From NCBI GenBank assembly GCA_012295275.1, contig CM022679.1, positions 13,379,415-13,443,414 of the forward strand: a stretch of DNA of 64,000 nt, read 5' to 3'. The position numbers and the translations under genes are program-made. Below are positions 30,101-44,000 of the stretch, piece after piece. The DNA is from Chrysomallon squamiferum. Lineage: Eukaryota > Mollusca > Gastropoda > Neomphalida > Peltospiridae. Numbering within the stretch: position 1 is the stretch's first letter; every line of letters begins with the position of its first letter. The notes below the pieces were generated by a model, which worked only from the letters and a program-made list of their open reading frames with translations, did no database searches and had not been told where the DNA came from.

Positions 30101-30963
30101 TCTTCAGTCAGTTGATTTCAGTCACGTGCATTCCCCCGGTGCGGTGTCAAGCCCTAACACGTGTCCCCTCTAGTGAAAGCCAGTTCTGCAAAGACACCGA
30201 GGCGATCAGACGCATGCACATCAAAGTGATGTTAAAAGAACTGGATCGCAAATGGTTATATCATGAGAGAAAGGAGTTCCTAAACCCTCTGGAGAAGTGT
30301 TTCTTGACGTGCGGAACGTGCATGGATGGTACGTTTTAGTTAACAGTCGCTGTTGGTGTTGTTGCTATTAATACTTATATTTAACATGCTGAACATGCGT
30401 GGGTGGAACGTTTTGGGTAACGTCACAGCTGGTGTCGGTGTTGTTGCTATTAATACTTATATTTAACATCCTGAACTAATGCACACATACACATTAAACT
30501 AAGAAATATTTATTTATTTATTTATTTATTTATTTATTTCCTTTTTTTTTTTTTTTTTTTAAATGCCGGAACTTATATTTTATTTTTATTATTATTTCTT
30601 GTCAGTGGACTACTGAAATGTGAAGGACATGGGCTTCTGGAAGGTAATTAGTTCAATTTTGTTTTATTTAATATTTCAGGATTTATTTGGGAAGACAAGA
30701 CAGAAAGCTGCAACAACTTTATGCACTGGGCTCCTTTTGAACGAGAACGAAATCTCAAATATCTTTCCCAGACACAACGCCAATCTCCGCAGACTTGCCA
30801 GTCAGCATGGGCACACAAAGACAGTCCATTGTTTCATCTTATTTGTACGTGTAGTTTATTATATGTTATTGTGTCAGTGACAGCAACAGCACAGTATAAA
30901 TAGTCAGTGATTAGTGAGGAGTATTGTAGTCTAGCTAATCGTGTCACTGGGGATTTTCTATTA

Positions 30964-31195
30964 TGAGCAACTCATTAGGACAGATGACCCTCTTTAAAAA
31001 TTTTGTATCAATAATATCTAGGGTTACCGTAGTTTCATCAACCAAAGACAGTACAAAAGGAATCTATATTTACTATGACGGTCCCAGATCTATCTACACG
31101 TTTTTATTTATTCCTCCTTCCAAGTCAAGTTTAAAAACGCTATAACATACCCTCGCTCAAGAACGATCTTGCAACCCCCAGGTTGAAAACCCTAT
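30964..31195. mobile_element. hAT-like MITE, left end lost (copy 1, intron 14)
   Basis: Matches the complete element at 45,134-45,392 from TATGAGCAACTCA to AGGTTGAAAACC, but its left terminal repeat is missing. The surrounding intron has lost about 180 bp relative to copy 2. Confidence 0.6.
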
Positions 31196-31892
31196 AAACT
31201 AGAAAATTAAAATCAAAGTGAAGATAAAAACAAAATATTTTCATTTAGTCTGATATTAATTTGTTTCTTTCTTAAACACAGTGGCACCCGTGTACCATTT
31301 AAAAAGTTGCGGGCGATTCTCAATACACAGTTCAGCCTCAACAGTTTCATGTTTTGAATTTCTACTCTCTCTCTTTCTTCTTTTTTTTTTTGTTTTTATC
31401 ATTCACAGTCAACACAGTCGGAGCTACATACAGACCTAACCCAATGGAGTGTGTTCAGGAGGATCTCTACTTGCAGTGAAACAACCCAAGTCCTGCTCTC
31501 AAGTTACTCCTGTTATTTTGTATTCACGCCGCTGGGTCAAAGATGAAACAGACATGGTTTCTCTGTATAAAGCTTATAAGGTATCTCTCTCTCTCTCTCT
31601 CTTTGAGGAAATGTAAACTTGATGACAAGTTTATCAAAGACTGTGATATCTACTTTTCTGATAATAGGAAGGTGTATATTATGGATCATTTCAGCTAGGC
31701 TGAAACAAATATCTTATAACAAGAATATTTTGTCTTCTTTTTAACTACAGATATTATGACATGTATTTGAATTAAAAATAAGTGACGTGTTCCATTAAAA
31801 TTAATATTTATTCCAAAAAAAAAACAATGATAGTTTTTAGTAATTTGTTACGTGGTGTAACAAAAATGTCACTGATGTCGTAAATGGACTGG

Positions 31893-32180
31893 TCAGCAAA
31901 CCCATTTATAGCTGAAAGCACTGCTCACAGATTGCCATTGAAAGAGTGCCAAGTCCTGAGCAGTCTCGCGGACCAATCTCTGGAATGGCAACTTTATGAT
32001 CAGCAATTCTGTAGATTTCTGATACCATCTGATTTCTCTCATAGTACCACGCCTGTAACGATGGAGTTTCTTCACTCTTCTAGTAGATGGTGCATTCTTT
32101 CTTGCTGCCTTTGTTGCCAGTTGCTTCCGTGGAGCTTTACCTCCAGTAGATTTACGTGCAGTCTGCTTAGTACGAGCCAT
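31893..32180 (-). pseudogene. Truncated chimeric H3.3 copy
   Basis: An open frame of 95 codons starts [20 protein letters not shown] and follows H3.3 to about residue 77, then runs antisense into the exon 17 remnant of the secreted gene (tail [18 protein letters not shown]) and stops. The second H3.3 coding exon is absent, as expected for a tandem duplication starting inside exon 1. Differences from H3.3: S28N, G33R, G34R, P38L, P43R, loss of two residues in the TVAL region, R53W-type change, R63I and I74T. Lysines 4, 9, 14, 18, 23 and 27 remain. The 5'UTR splice sites and CCAAT promoter are preserved upstream, so it may be transcribed, but without the histone-fold helices after alpha-1 it cannot form a normal nucleosome. 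Most likely a pseudogene. Confidence 0.9.
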
Positions 32181-33480
32181 AATTCAACTTGTCCTGTATC
32201 ATTATTTAAAAAAAAAAAAAAAATTAGTTTCTATCTTGGCATATGATGTGAACAATTTATGTAACAATCATCTGGTTTTACTTTAGCAAGTTGTAAATAA
32301 ACTTGAAACAGATGAAACCATAAAATGCTAGTTGGATATCTTCCCAATACTAAATATGTATAAATACAGGGGTACATGGAATACCATAGCATATATATTA
32401 AACAAAAATATTTATCTAGCAACAGACGAAATTATATAATTTAGCTGATGTACTTTCTTCCCTTAAGTTGGTTTCAGGTATCGTAGATAAGTAATATTCC
32501 GTATTCAGAGCAAGAGTGAGATTGGCAACAGCTATTGCACAATACAGTCGATACAATTTACTCCTAAGATCCAAAAACAGTAACCTAAATCGTAACTTTA
32601 AATGGATTTTATATGTTATTTCAACGGATTTTCTTGCATTTAGTAATGTAAACTCTAGGATACTTGTATAGTTACTAATAAAGCCAATCCGTAAAGTTAA
32701 TGCTAACAACTGCCTAATTTTCTTTACAATCTGGAAAATTGGAATTCACATTAATAACATTACACGAAACTATCTTAAGAAATTACGTTTTTAGTCTAAA
32801 AGTTACAAAAATACTTCACATTACGTACAAGATTTAAGTGTGACGTACCAAGAGTTCGACTGTCAATAACGATCAGTGAAACACCGTCATATATTGCTTA
32901 CAATTTATGTTTACATACACCGATACGTGTAAAATCATTATTGGATATATAACTACGCAGACGTTTACAAACTTATGTTAACTTATTTCAACTTGAAAAG
33001 ATTTATATTTCTGTTACATAGATTTATACATCGACACTTAAAAATGTTCCGGTAACAATGGCGCCTTTCTCAAGTCTTCCGTCACCCATACATACACCGA
33101 CTCATATTCAAAAATATATCGATCCGTGTGAAATAACATATAATTCTAATGTTACTTTATAGTTTTATATCGTTGATTTAGAACATTTAACTCAGTATTA
33201 GGTTTTGGAATTAGGTTAACTCACCTTCTAGAGTTTAACAATTTCAAAATTTACCGCAAAAATCGCAACGAACTATGGTATGGTATAGAAAAGTCTTTTT
33301 ACGTGCCCACGTCCAATTCAAGGTTCGTATATTTAGCTCGGTGGTTTAGTTTTTGTTTCATTGGTTTTGGTTTTGAGAAAGTGATCTGAGCTGATTGGTT
33401 ACAATCTCTGTGATTGTATTGGTCCATTTCTATAAAGTACATGAAGTGATTGGACAAAAATACTCTGTTTTCATTGGTCA
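32181..33480 (-). promoter_or_regulatory. Duplicated H3.3 leader, intron and promoter
   Basis: Copy of 18,006-19,290. The acceptor before the ATG and the leader donor (TCTAGAAG/GTGAGTT, about 33,225) are intact, and the CCAAT cluster (ATTGG on plus at about 33,360, 33,394, 33,418, 33,449 and 33,473) is complete. Relative to copy 1 it lost about 50 bp near 32,868 (from GAACACGTGACC to TTTTAATAA) and gained an insertion between the leader and the CCAAT boxes (33,281-33,328). Confidence 0.7.
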
Positions 33481-33601
33481 ATTCTCAATTTCTTTAGCAA
33501 AGTGCTTCTTTACTGTATTCCCTGGCCTCTACTTTAGTGCCCGAACCTTGAATTGGACGTGGGCACGTAAAAAGAGTTCTCCATCCATCCATCCTGGCCT
33601 C
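33281..33601. repeat. Pair of inverted 33-bp insertions specific to copy 2
   Basis: The 33 bases at 33,295-33,327 (starting CTTTTTACGTGCCCACGTCC) are the exact reverse complement of 33,542-33,574. Each arm is part of a short insertion absent from copy 1: about 48 bp at ~33,281-33,328 and about 67 bp at ~33,535-33,601. Each is flanked by a duplicated host sequence (GGTAT; CCTGGCCTCTACT). The arms are 214 bp apart and enclose the CCAAT boxes. Confidence 0.85.
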
Positions 33602-34289
33602 TACTATGCTGGGAGAGAGATTGCAAAAATAGATTTCTGATTTCGGGTTCGCTCGATAAATTCCGTAGCCAATCCCGTAGTAATGAAAAGTTCGCAAGGG
33701 CAGATAACTTAAATATGATGACATAAGAATTAAAAATAACTGTTTACTAATAAGCTTATTGCGAAATATAACATTCACAGAGGTAATGTAGTGTATACAG
33801 AACTTGTCTCATTAATAAACAACTTTCTGTTGTTCAGACTTTAAAAAGATTATCATAAAAACATTAAAAATGTACGTCATGTTTTGAACATTAAAACTGA
33901 AAGTTTAAAAATAATAAATAAATAAATAAATAAATGTAAAGATGTAAATAAAAGTGGCCTATACAGTAATCTGAATAAGGGAAACTCGGTGAAAGTGTGG
34001 CAGAGAATAAAAGGAATTCGATTTTGTGACAATAAAACCGCTAACGATATATTAAATGTAATGACTGTAGCAGTTCCGATTGGGGAAAGTTAACGAACTA
34101 AAGCAGCGTTATTGTTTTAAATACTATTGTAAAATGTTAAAAACATATGGCAGTGCGATTGTCTCCATCTTGTCACAAAAAATCCGTGTTACGAGCGACA
34201 TTCCAATACGCAGTCGCTAGCTGGCGCAACGAACAACAGAACATAATAGTTCCATCCTCTAAATCACAATACGATATGAAATAACAATA

Positions 34290-34341
<52 letters not shown>

Positions 34342-34421
34342 TCATATAAGAGATGTATACGTGGAGACATTTTCTCTTTACCGTGACGTCATTTTGTAGA
34401 CCTACAGGAAATGGAGAATTC

Positions 34422-34471
<50 letters not shown>

Positions 34472-35160
34472 TATGACAAATCATTTATTTATTAAATATT
34501 CACAGGTGTTAAAGAAAATAACCATATCGGTGATAACTTACTTTTCACTGATTGTTATTGACTGTAAGAGAAATTAATTTTAAAAACTCTTTTCATTTTA
34601 ATTATTTACTTTTTTTCACATTATTGTTTGTTATTAGTAGTAGTAGTATTACTACTGCTACACTTCTACATATGTTATTATTGTATTTCAGAATGATTTT
34701 ATTGTTGTTATTGTAGCTTTGCTGTTGTTATTGTCATTGTTGTTGGTGTTATCATTGCATCTGCGTTAATTACATAAAGAACCTCAATTTTTCTTTATTT
34801 ATTTAGTTATTTGTTTATTTATTTATTTTATTTATATTTTTATTGCTGGTAGTGCGTACGTGTGACAAAATTTTGACGTAAACATGACCAGTAAAATTAA
34901 TTTCTTGTACATAAACATAAAGTACGCAAAACAAATTTACTACATTTGTGAATGTCTCAGAATTACTCATTCTTTGTTTTCTAAATAACAAGTTTCGACC
35001 TGCCGTTTATTTACGTCTGATTGCCTCAGTATCTGACGGACCGTAACTGACCGTTCATTATAAGTTCATTCTTATTCTTCTGATCCTTTGTACAGTTATA
35101 TAGATCTCATGTTAACGTATACCTTTACTCAAGGTCCGGACAGGTCCGGTTATGCATGAT
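33602..35160. other. Intergenic region, copy 2
   Basis: No gene recognised. Corresponds to 19,315-21,266 without the ~350-bp block near 20,000. Holds TAA (34,283-34,340) and GA (34,424-34,468) tracts. Confidence 0.6.
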
Positions 35161-35164
35161 TAAG

Positions 35165-35173
35165 TCTATATAG
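35165..35173 (+). promoter_or_regulatory. TATA-like core promoter, secreted gene copy 2
   Basis: CTATATAG about 40 nt before the ATG at 35,212, conserved with copy 1 along with its flanks. Confidence 0.5.
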
Positions 35174-35211
35174 CTGGACATCGTCCATTTTGTACACAGT
35201 AACTGAACAAA

Positions 35212-35404
35212 ATGAAGGGAGGTAGTTTGTTTTTCGTTTTCCTCCTCATCTTTTCGATGAACAGTGTTAAAGGAGTGGGTAAGTACACTAATCTGACATC
35301 TAGACGTTTTAATATTAGCATAATTACACAAACATATAGTAATAGCGTTTTTTTTTTTTTAATCTGTGTGCTCTATCAACATGTATTATTTGTAATAAAA
35401 TATG

Positions 35405-35468
<64 letters not shown>

Positions 35469-35878
35469 ATAGATTTAAAACAAATACTTTACTCATCCAT
35501 TACCTTATTAACATCTACAACACAAATAACACAGCAATTATACGGCTGTGACATTAGAATTTAAAAATATCCCAAAACTACTATTCGCTACATTACAAAT
35601 TAGTTAATAAAAATTAGTAACACTTATCTGTCTGCACTCTGATTGTTTTACAGTGAAATATGACATTAAAAAAAACAACAACAATGATTTAAAAACTGAA
35701 CAAATTTTTTAACAGGAACTAAATAAAAAATATATATATATGAAAAGCTTAATAATAAAAATGTATATTTAATAATAGTAATAATAGATACATAATACAA
35801 CATACATACACATACGTACGTTGTAACCCATATACACGTATATTCATACATACATGCATACATATATGCATATCTATA

Positions 35879-35911
<33 letters not shown>

Positions 35912-38735
35912 ATATATACACACACACACACAAACACACACATGTATTATGCGTAGACAGACAGACAAACAAACATACAAACAGACAGACAGATAGATAG
36001 ATAGATAGACAAACACAAATAACATGCATACACGTATACATATACATATAAATATACACTAATAAAGACAAAAACATGCATTCACACGTACAGACATACA
36101 CACATATAAAAATGTACATTCGTACACAGACACCGCTTTTCATTTTCGTATATAAATTTCAGACACCTTAGAAACTATTATTAAAATAACATGTAGTTAT
36201 GCTTTATTATTTATTTATTTATTCATTGATTCATTGATTTATTGATTTATTGATTTATTCATTATTATTATTTGTTTATTATTATAAATGTTTGTGTTTT
36301 TTTTTTTTTGTGTGCAGATGTCCTATTTCCTTCAGGAGTCACCTTGTCATCAGTAGATTCAGAAATCATCCAGGATAACGATCCCCGATACGCTGACCCT
36401 CTGAATACAGGTTGGAATTATATCATATTATGATTCTGTCCTAACCACATCGTATGTTACCAGTCATCAGAAGCATCATGGGTAGAATTCTGTATCTTAG
36501 TCGGTGATATTTTTGGCTATCATACTTTATGTGTGGCACTTATCATATATCTATTTCTATAACTAAGAAAGGATTTTACCTCATTTCAGATCGACAATAA
36601 AATGTTTACATTAATTTGCTGTCAATATATAAGTTTAATTTGCTTATGAAAAGTTATTGTATGGAATAATTATTACATCCACTTTAACATTTTTTTACTT
36701 CGTAAATAAAATAATTATTGATTTTATATATATATATATATATTTTAAAGAGAGAGAGAGAAGACAATGAACATTCTTATTTCGTTTCTAATTTCGCGTT
36801 CCGATCAATTTAAAAAACACTATATAAATAAAAAAGAGGAGTAATTTCTTTTTTTTTTTTTTTTTTTTTTTGGGTTTCCAGGAACTTACATATTTGATTC
36901 CAAGGGTATCGAAATGGACAGATTGGCTCTAACTGTTCTTGTCAGTCATTTCAAGGCACAGAACGAACGATACTTCCGAGCTCATCCAGTTCTAATTAAA
37001 TGTGCTGACAAAATCATGTTGGATCTTGGAAACCAAGACAAACAGGTAAATACAACAGGAATGGATGCTTATAAACCACTGCGGTTTATACAAAACAGGA
37101 ATTCTACAATTTACGCTTACAAAAATCACTGAAACTGATACAAGACTGTAATGGAGCATACAACATAATCAAACACTCTTTATTTCTCCAAAGACACTTT
37201 TTTTTATCATTCAGATATTTATTTTTCAATTACATTTTTTTTTTTTTTACTGCAGCAGTATTTATCCTTAACTCGTTTTATTCACTTACTAATCGAGATT
37301 TTTTACTTGTTTAAAAAAGCCCAAGAAAGCCTCTTTCTTTTTCCCACTTACCAGTCAGGATTTGCGACTTGTCTAGGTAACAAAACACTTCAAAATTTCA
37401 GATAAGAATTTTCAGCGGTTACATCCCAAGGTCGGAGATAGGTTCCAGCAAAACTGTTCAGGATCTTTATGCTGCGGCTGGATGTGCAGTTCAGTTGATG
37501 TTTCGACCTGAAGTCGTCGGAGATGTACTTTTAATTGCCCAGGCAGCACTTAAACACTGTCCGCTCATTTTTGAGGTAACTGACAAAAAAAAATAAAAAA
37601 ATACTATGCCTTTGTTTTGCCACGCTATTGTTGTAATAGGCAACATTATTATCAGTTTATATGTAAAACCTAATAGATGCTTTTAATTATCAGTGCTTAA
37701 TATTTAACACACGTTTAATCATTAATTTGGCGATTAATATCCACTTATTTTTTTAATCATCAGACGTTGAATGTTGAACTGTTTTTACTTTAATTGTCAT
37801 TAATTGTATTGTGAAAAAAAGTGTTTACGTCATTAACGAATAAATGAGACGTTAAATGTTCAACTGTTTTTACTTTAATTGTCATTAATTGTATTGTGAA
37901 AAAAAGTGCTTACGTCATTAGCGAATAAATGAATTTTATTATCACAGCCTGGGGGTTTCCTGGGCCCAGGGACCTATGCAATACATGTGTGATGTGGCTT
38001 GCTCTCGATAAATTAATCGTTGTTGTAAATATTGGGTGCATTGTTTTGTCCAAGGACCTATATTGATATTAGATGGCCGTAACTGACGTTAGTTCATAAT
38101 ACATACTGAGCTTTAATGTTATTTTATTTCACAGAGATTTCAGCGCGACCTCGGTCTCGTTCTGATGGTAGATCGTCTGCACATTCATATGACTGAAGCA
38201 GGCGGAAATGGAATGTATCTAGGTATTGATGGATACTCATGGAATCAAGTAGACACATTCGAAAACTGGTCTTTACAGCAAATTGACATCGGCTTAGGTA
38301 AATGTTAGAATTTGATATATATCCTGGATTTGATACTTAATAAAGCTGCATGTCCATTTGCAGTGTTTTATATATATGCCATAGTAATGTTGGTAGTCGT
38401 AATTATATTATTCATTCATTCATTCATTTGTTCGTTTTTATTTTATTTGCGTTATTATTATTTTTTAAATTAAAGTGGGATTCCTCTCAATCATTTGTTT
38501 ATGCGTTTATTTCGAAAATATATACTGTTTTCTAAACTTAGCAATTTTATCTTTAATATTATTTGTATTTAATATCTTTCTTTCTTTCTATTTATTTATT
38601 GTTGCTGTTATTATTATTATTTATTTATTTATTATTATTATTATTACTATTATTATTTATAATTATTTATTTATTTATTTTATTATATTTATATACATAC
38701 ATACATATATATATATTCAGATATATATATTCACA

Positions 38736-38766
<31 letters not shown>

Positions 38767-39569
38767 TTTTCATTAATGACCAAACAGAATATATTTTTTC
38801 ATTACAGATTCTAATAAAGTGGACACATGTTCTTCGTTCGTGGGACTCGAGGTGGGTGGTGTTTACCCACCAGGCAGCGCGTCCTCCCCCGAAGCAGTCG
38901 TGGGCAGGGTTGATGAACCCATCACACGAAATAACCCCGAAGATTTTAGTCTGTAAATTACTATTTTAAAAACAACATCAACATCATTTTATCATTCTTT
39001 TAAGTTGTTTATTTCTATTAGCTGCACAATGTATTAAGATCAGAATATTTTGTTTAGAAAACTACAGAGACGCTTTTGTAATTATAAATAAGTTTTTGTA
39101 ACGGAGATAAAAGCAAAAAGTCATAACTGGTAGAATAATGTGTGCGTGCGTGCGTTTGTGTGCGCGTGTGTGTGTGTGTAAATTTATTGCACTTAAAGAA
39201 ATAAAATTACGTCTCCTATCCTTTGTGTCGTGTAATTTAAATATGTTTACTTAACAACAATGCAAATTATGAGGGCATGCTAGCTGTAACTGAATTAATG
39301 CATACTGTTTTCAGAACAAATTTATTAATATATTATTTCTTACAGTCTGGTCCAGTATGTTGGGCGAGATATTGAATTTGAAAATGAAGAACGAACCTCG
39401 TCATGGTGTGGACTAGAAGGTAACCCATGTCATGACTGCAGAAGTCAGCCGAACGGAAATTCACTGACTAAAAGGTAATGTAACAAGCGTTTAGATTTTT
39501 TATTTTTTATTTATTTATTTATTTTTGGTTGGTTTTTAATTGTATTTATTTATTTATTGTTTGTTTGTT

Positions 39570-39613
<44 letters not shown>

Positions 39614-40131
39614 GACGCCATTTTCACTGTTTTTTATTTTTTTTTGTTTTTTTTTTTTTTTTTTTCTTTTTTGTTTTGTTTTATCAATCTGTATAAACAG
39701 ATCTATATTGTTTTGTCCTTTTTGGTTTTGGTTTTTCTGTTAAATACATGCAGGTTATATTCACCACATAACGATGACTATTATAATGTTTTCTAAAATC
39801 CAGGAATCTATAATAACGTCAAACAAATTCAAATTTACAGGCAATACTTGTAATAAAATGATTTTTTATTTTAGCAGTACATACCGAAGTACCATTGATT
39901 TTAATTTAAATCTTATAATAAACTGCAGTATGTTAACAGAACACATTAACCAATGCTATTTTGTATTCAGTTTAAAAAAAAAAAAAGTTTATGCTTATCA
40001 CGTATGTAGCTCATAATATGCAAGTTATTATTAGTCAGGGGACCTTCACACTGATGTTTAGAATTTCAATATACGACGGAGAATAAAACAAAATAATAAT
40101 AATATAAAATAAATACATAAATAAATATATA

Positions 40132-40175
<44 letters not shown>

Positions 40176-40191
40176 TAACAATAACAATAAA

Positions 40192-40222
<31 letters not shown>

Positions 40223-40537
40223 GTATAATATTATAAAACGACATGTAAGTTACTGTTTGAAATGTAATTAGAATATGATTCTTTAGCTAATTTAATAACG
40301 TGAAATACATTCTTGTGAGTGTAGGGTGTGTGACTAATGGGAGGTTACCGCATGTAGTTCTCTGTGCACCGCCCATTTCGAAATTCATTCGAAGCTATTA
40401 TCCGTTAATGCCAGTTCTCAAAAGGCCTTGATATGTTGTTGTTTTTTTATTACCTAAGTGAAAATGCATTTAAAATTTTAATCTGTATCAAATGCATTAA
40501 TCATGATCCCTGTTCACTGTATCACAGTTATTTAAAA

Positions 40538-40568
<31 letters not shown>

Positions 40569-41004
40569 AAAATAAAATAAAAATAAAATAAATAAATATA
40601 TAAATAAATAAAGAAAAGAAAAGATAAATAACAAACAAACAGACATGCATACAATTTCTAAATTTAATGGGTAACATTATAACATTTTCAGGTATGCTAA
40701 GCAAACTTTAATAATCATTCATTAATTTAGGTGCGCTGCACGACTGTTCAGTCCGAGGATGTTTGTATTAATCAGAAAACTTCAAAAGCTTGTCAGACAC
40801 AACCTCAGTCGTAAGTTATTTGAATATATAATTATAGTGTGTTAAAAAAGATATAGTAACAGATGTAATATATATATATATATATATATATATACTTACC
40901 TAGTTATTAAAATTAATTATTGTAATATGAGAAAGAGTTGCTATAAATATCCTTTTATCATACTTTATATCGTCAAAAGTATCATGAGTAAAAAAGTATG
41001 TTTG

Positions 41005-41039
<35 letters not shown>

Positions 41040-41043
41040 CATC

Positions 41044-41074
<31 letters not shown>

Positions 41075-44000
41075 GATTAGTTATTTAGAAATGTTGATAA
41101 TTATAATTAATTAGAACTGTTGATAATTACGTAGAGAAAATGAAGGTAATTTACTCGTTTGACGAACCACGGGAAGGACATATGCCAGATTCCGCGTCAC
41201 TTCGAACTGAAGGTCGGCTGGTCAAACTGGAGCTTAGCAGCAGCAACACCGTAGACAACGTCAAAATTCTGAGTAAGCTGGCTCTTTGTGCCGATGCAGA
41301 TTACGTCAGAAATGAAGGTGAGTGTAATTTTAAAGTAAATGTCTATAATAATACAATCAAAACTCGGTTAACCGAACATCAATTTTCCAAACAAAATTTT
41401 AAGGTCCATAGATAACATATGCATTGAATTCAGTTTATATATTTATTTATTTATTTATTTATAATAATATTGTTTATTTTTTCCCGTAGATGTATGTTAC
41501 TGAATATGCATTTCATTCTTTAATTAAATAGGTTTACATTCATGGAAGATATAAGTTATCTGTTAGGTATAAGTACGTTTGTTGAAATCTAAGCTGTCTG
41601 TCTATGATAGTGTTAGTAAAAACAAAGAATAGTTATATGTACAAGATACTGTAAGTGTTTTATTTAGAAGACAGAGAGGTTGTAAAAAATAGTGTTAGTA
41701 TGTTAGAATGTTAGCGAGAGGTCAATGCAGTGGTCTTACACCATCCCAGTTAGCTCTGTTATTATTATTATTGTTGTTGTTCTCGTTATTGTTATTGTTT
41801 TATTATTATTATTAATGTATGTATAAATGTATATAAATTAGGATTTATTGTATATGAATATCATCATTCTCCTGCTTTAACATACTTAATTACAAATAAT
41901 TTGTTGTAAATTAAGGTACCAGCATTCTGGTAGCAGTAAGAAAAGCCTGTTTGAAATGTTTGAAACTGGAGTATCCTAAATCTTCTGTGTTGATCGTTTT
42001 ACCCCCGTTCTCAAAAAACAACATCTACAAATTACCTTTATACATGGAGGAAAAGAAAACACCTCTCATCGACCCGGATGGACAGGTAAATACACAGGTG
42101 TGGATACCAGACCACAAGTGAATGTTTAGTGTGAGAGATTTTGAAATAAAAAACTGAATTTCCAAAAGTTGATATAAACTGGCTTTAATAAATCATTGTG
42201 AAAAAAAAACAACAAAAAAAACAAAACAAATGTTATGAACAAGTTAATTCGTAATCAATAAATAGAAATTAAACACCTTATTTATATGAGCCATAACTTT
42301 TGAAAAAATAAGTAATTATCGATAAAAGTAATGATTAGGTTCGTTGTAGTAGTAACAGTAGCAGCGTCAGCTGTATTATTAATATATTTTTATAATATAT
42401 ATTAATTAAATAAATATACTGAAACAAATCCAGATGCGTTCGTTTTCAAAGAGAGATACCCATTCGTATCATGTTATTTTTATTATTGTATTTGTTCCTT
42501 TTCTGAAGGAAGATCTAGAGATTGCCGAGGATGCTACACTGGGGATGTTTAAATCAAAAGATTCTGTTTATCGATACATGCGGCTTCATGCAAGAATAGC
42601 CATGTGTTATTCCGCAGTGTTCAACAAACTGAACAAATGGAAAAACGAAGAAGGTAAGAATTAGAAATATTACACTTTGTTCGCGTGTTTACAGTATGTT
42701 ATCATAGTCTTCAGGTTCTCGGGATAGGTTTGGCAGTTTTGTTTAATGGTGTCTAAGAATATTTAAATGTTGCCTGGTTATGAGCTTATTACTTATCAAA
42801 CCAACTGTTTTATACATACCACACATACATATATACACAATCATACATATGAACATATATACATACATATACTAACACATACAAACATACATACACATAC
42901 AGACATATATGTATTCATTCATCCATGCATTCATTCATTCATACATACATACATACATACATACTTACATATATACATACATACATATATCGTGTTGTTT
43001 TATTTATTTTTATTTAATGTTATGTTTATTATTTATTTTATTTTATTTGCTAGTGATGATGAAAGAGAAAATCTGTATTTTTGCTAATCAGTCAGATACC
43101 TTTAAGGATAGAACGATAGCCAGCACATTGTAGTCATTTTCTGCTTTTTTGTTTGACAAGAATATTTACAAACAGATTTAATATGCCTTCTACCCTTACA
43201 GACAAAGTTAAGATTGAAATCGTCAACGCGTACATGACCAACCAAGAACAAGCACTGAAAATAGATCCGATGGATCAGCGTTATAACAAGTTTTCTAGTG
43301 GTACTGGCTTCGAAATGAAATTTTTGGTGTCAGACCTGAATTCCACGACGATCGTCAAAGATTCGTTGCTGTTATTGCTGCTTACGGTTGTGGATATGTG
43401 TGGACCATTGTTCCACGATTCTTCAAACTCTATAGGAGCCGGGCTTTACAAAGACAAGGTTTTCGTTTGTCTACAAGACACGTTTGATTTCTGGACGGAC
43501 GATAAGAATCTGATACCAGATGGCTTGAGCCTTGATTTGTTCAGGGAAAAGATGAACAAAAGATTTGTTCTGGCTTCACGTAAGTGTGTAAAAATATTTA
43601 GTGCATTCGATTAATTGCGTTATTAATTAATACAGTTTAATGTCAGAGATTAATACCCTTTTAAGTTCCGAATAAGAATAATATTCAAAGCTGAAAACCC
43701 TTATAAATATCATTTTCCAAAAACTAATGAATTGACAATTAAAACGATATATGTGTGTTGTGGGAGTCTGCACCAGTGAAAGCATGCAAACGCATTGCAT
43801 ACGTTTTTATTGCAAACGTGTGTATGCATATTTACGTATTTCAAATGCATGCATGTATATCATACAGGGATGTATGTGCGAATACATGCATGCATAAACA
43901 TAGAGATAGATATCTTTATCATTAATACTTTATCATTGATATTTACAGAAAATCGACTGGTTGACCCAGATAATCTTGAAATAGCTTGCAATAATGCAGA

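Larger units (their letters stand above)
21315..31939 (+). pseudogene. Decayed, 3'-truncated copy of the secreted multi-repeat gene (copy 1)
   Basis: Exons match the intact gene at 35,212: 21315-21381, 22422-22514, 22960-23123, 23480-23653, 24093-24255, 24729-24873, 25271-~25394, 26575-26654, 27260-27442, 28045-28214, 28644-28788, 29304-29681, 30040-30328, 30680-30844, 31282-31350, 31409-31580, with a shredded exon 17 remnant at ~31,850-31,939 and no exon 18. Exons 1-6 and 8-12 are open and almost identical to copy 2. Damage: exon 7's 3' end is replaced by a local repeat of GAAGTCAGCCGAACG, changing donor and length; exon 13 lost 2 nt; exon 14 has two deletions (8 and 4 nt) that shift and then restore frame; exon 16 has an in-frame TGA (31,477) and further deletions; exon 17 is deleted in pieces and ends at the duplication breakpoint. 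The promoter and signal-peptide exon are intact, so a transcript is possible. A product stopping after exon 7 would keep the signal peptide and first domain. Confidence 0.85.
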
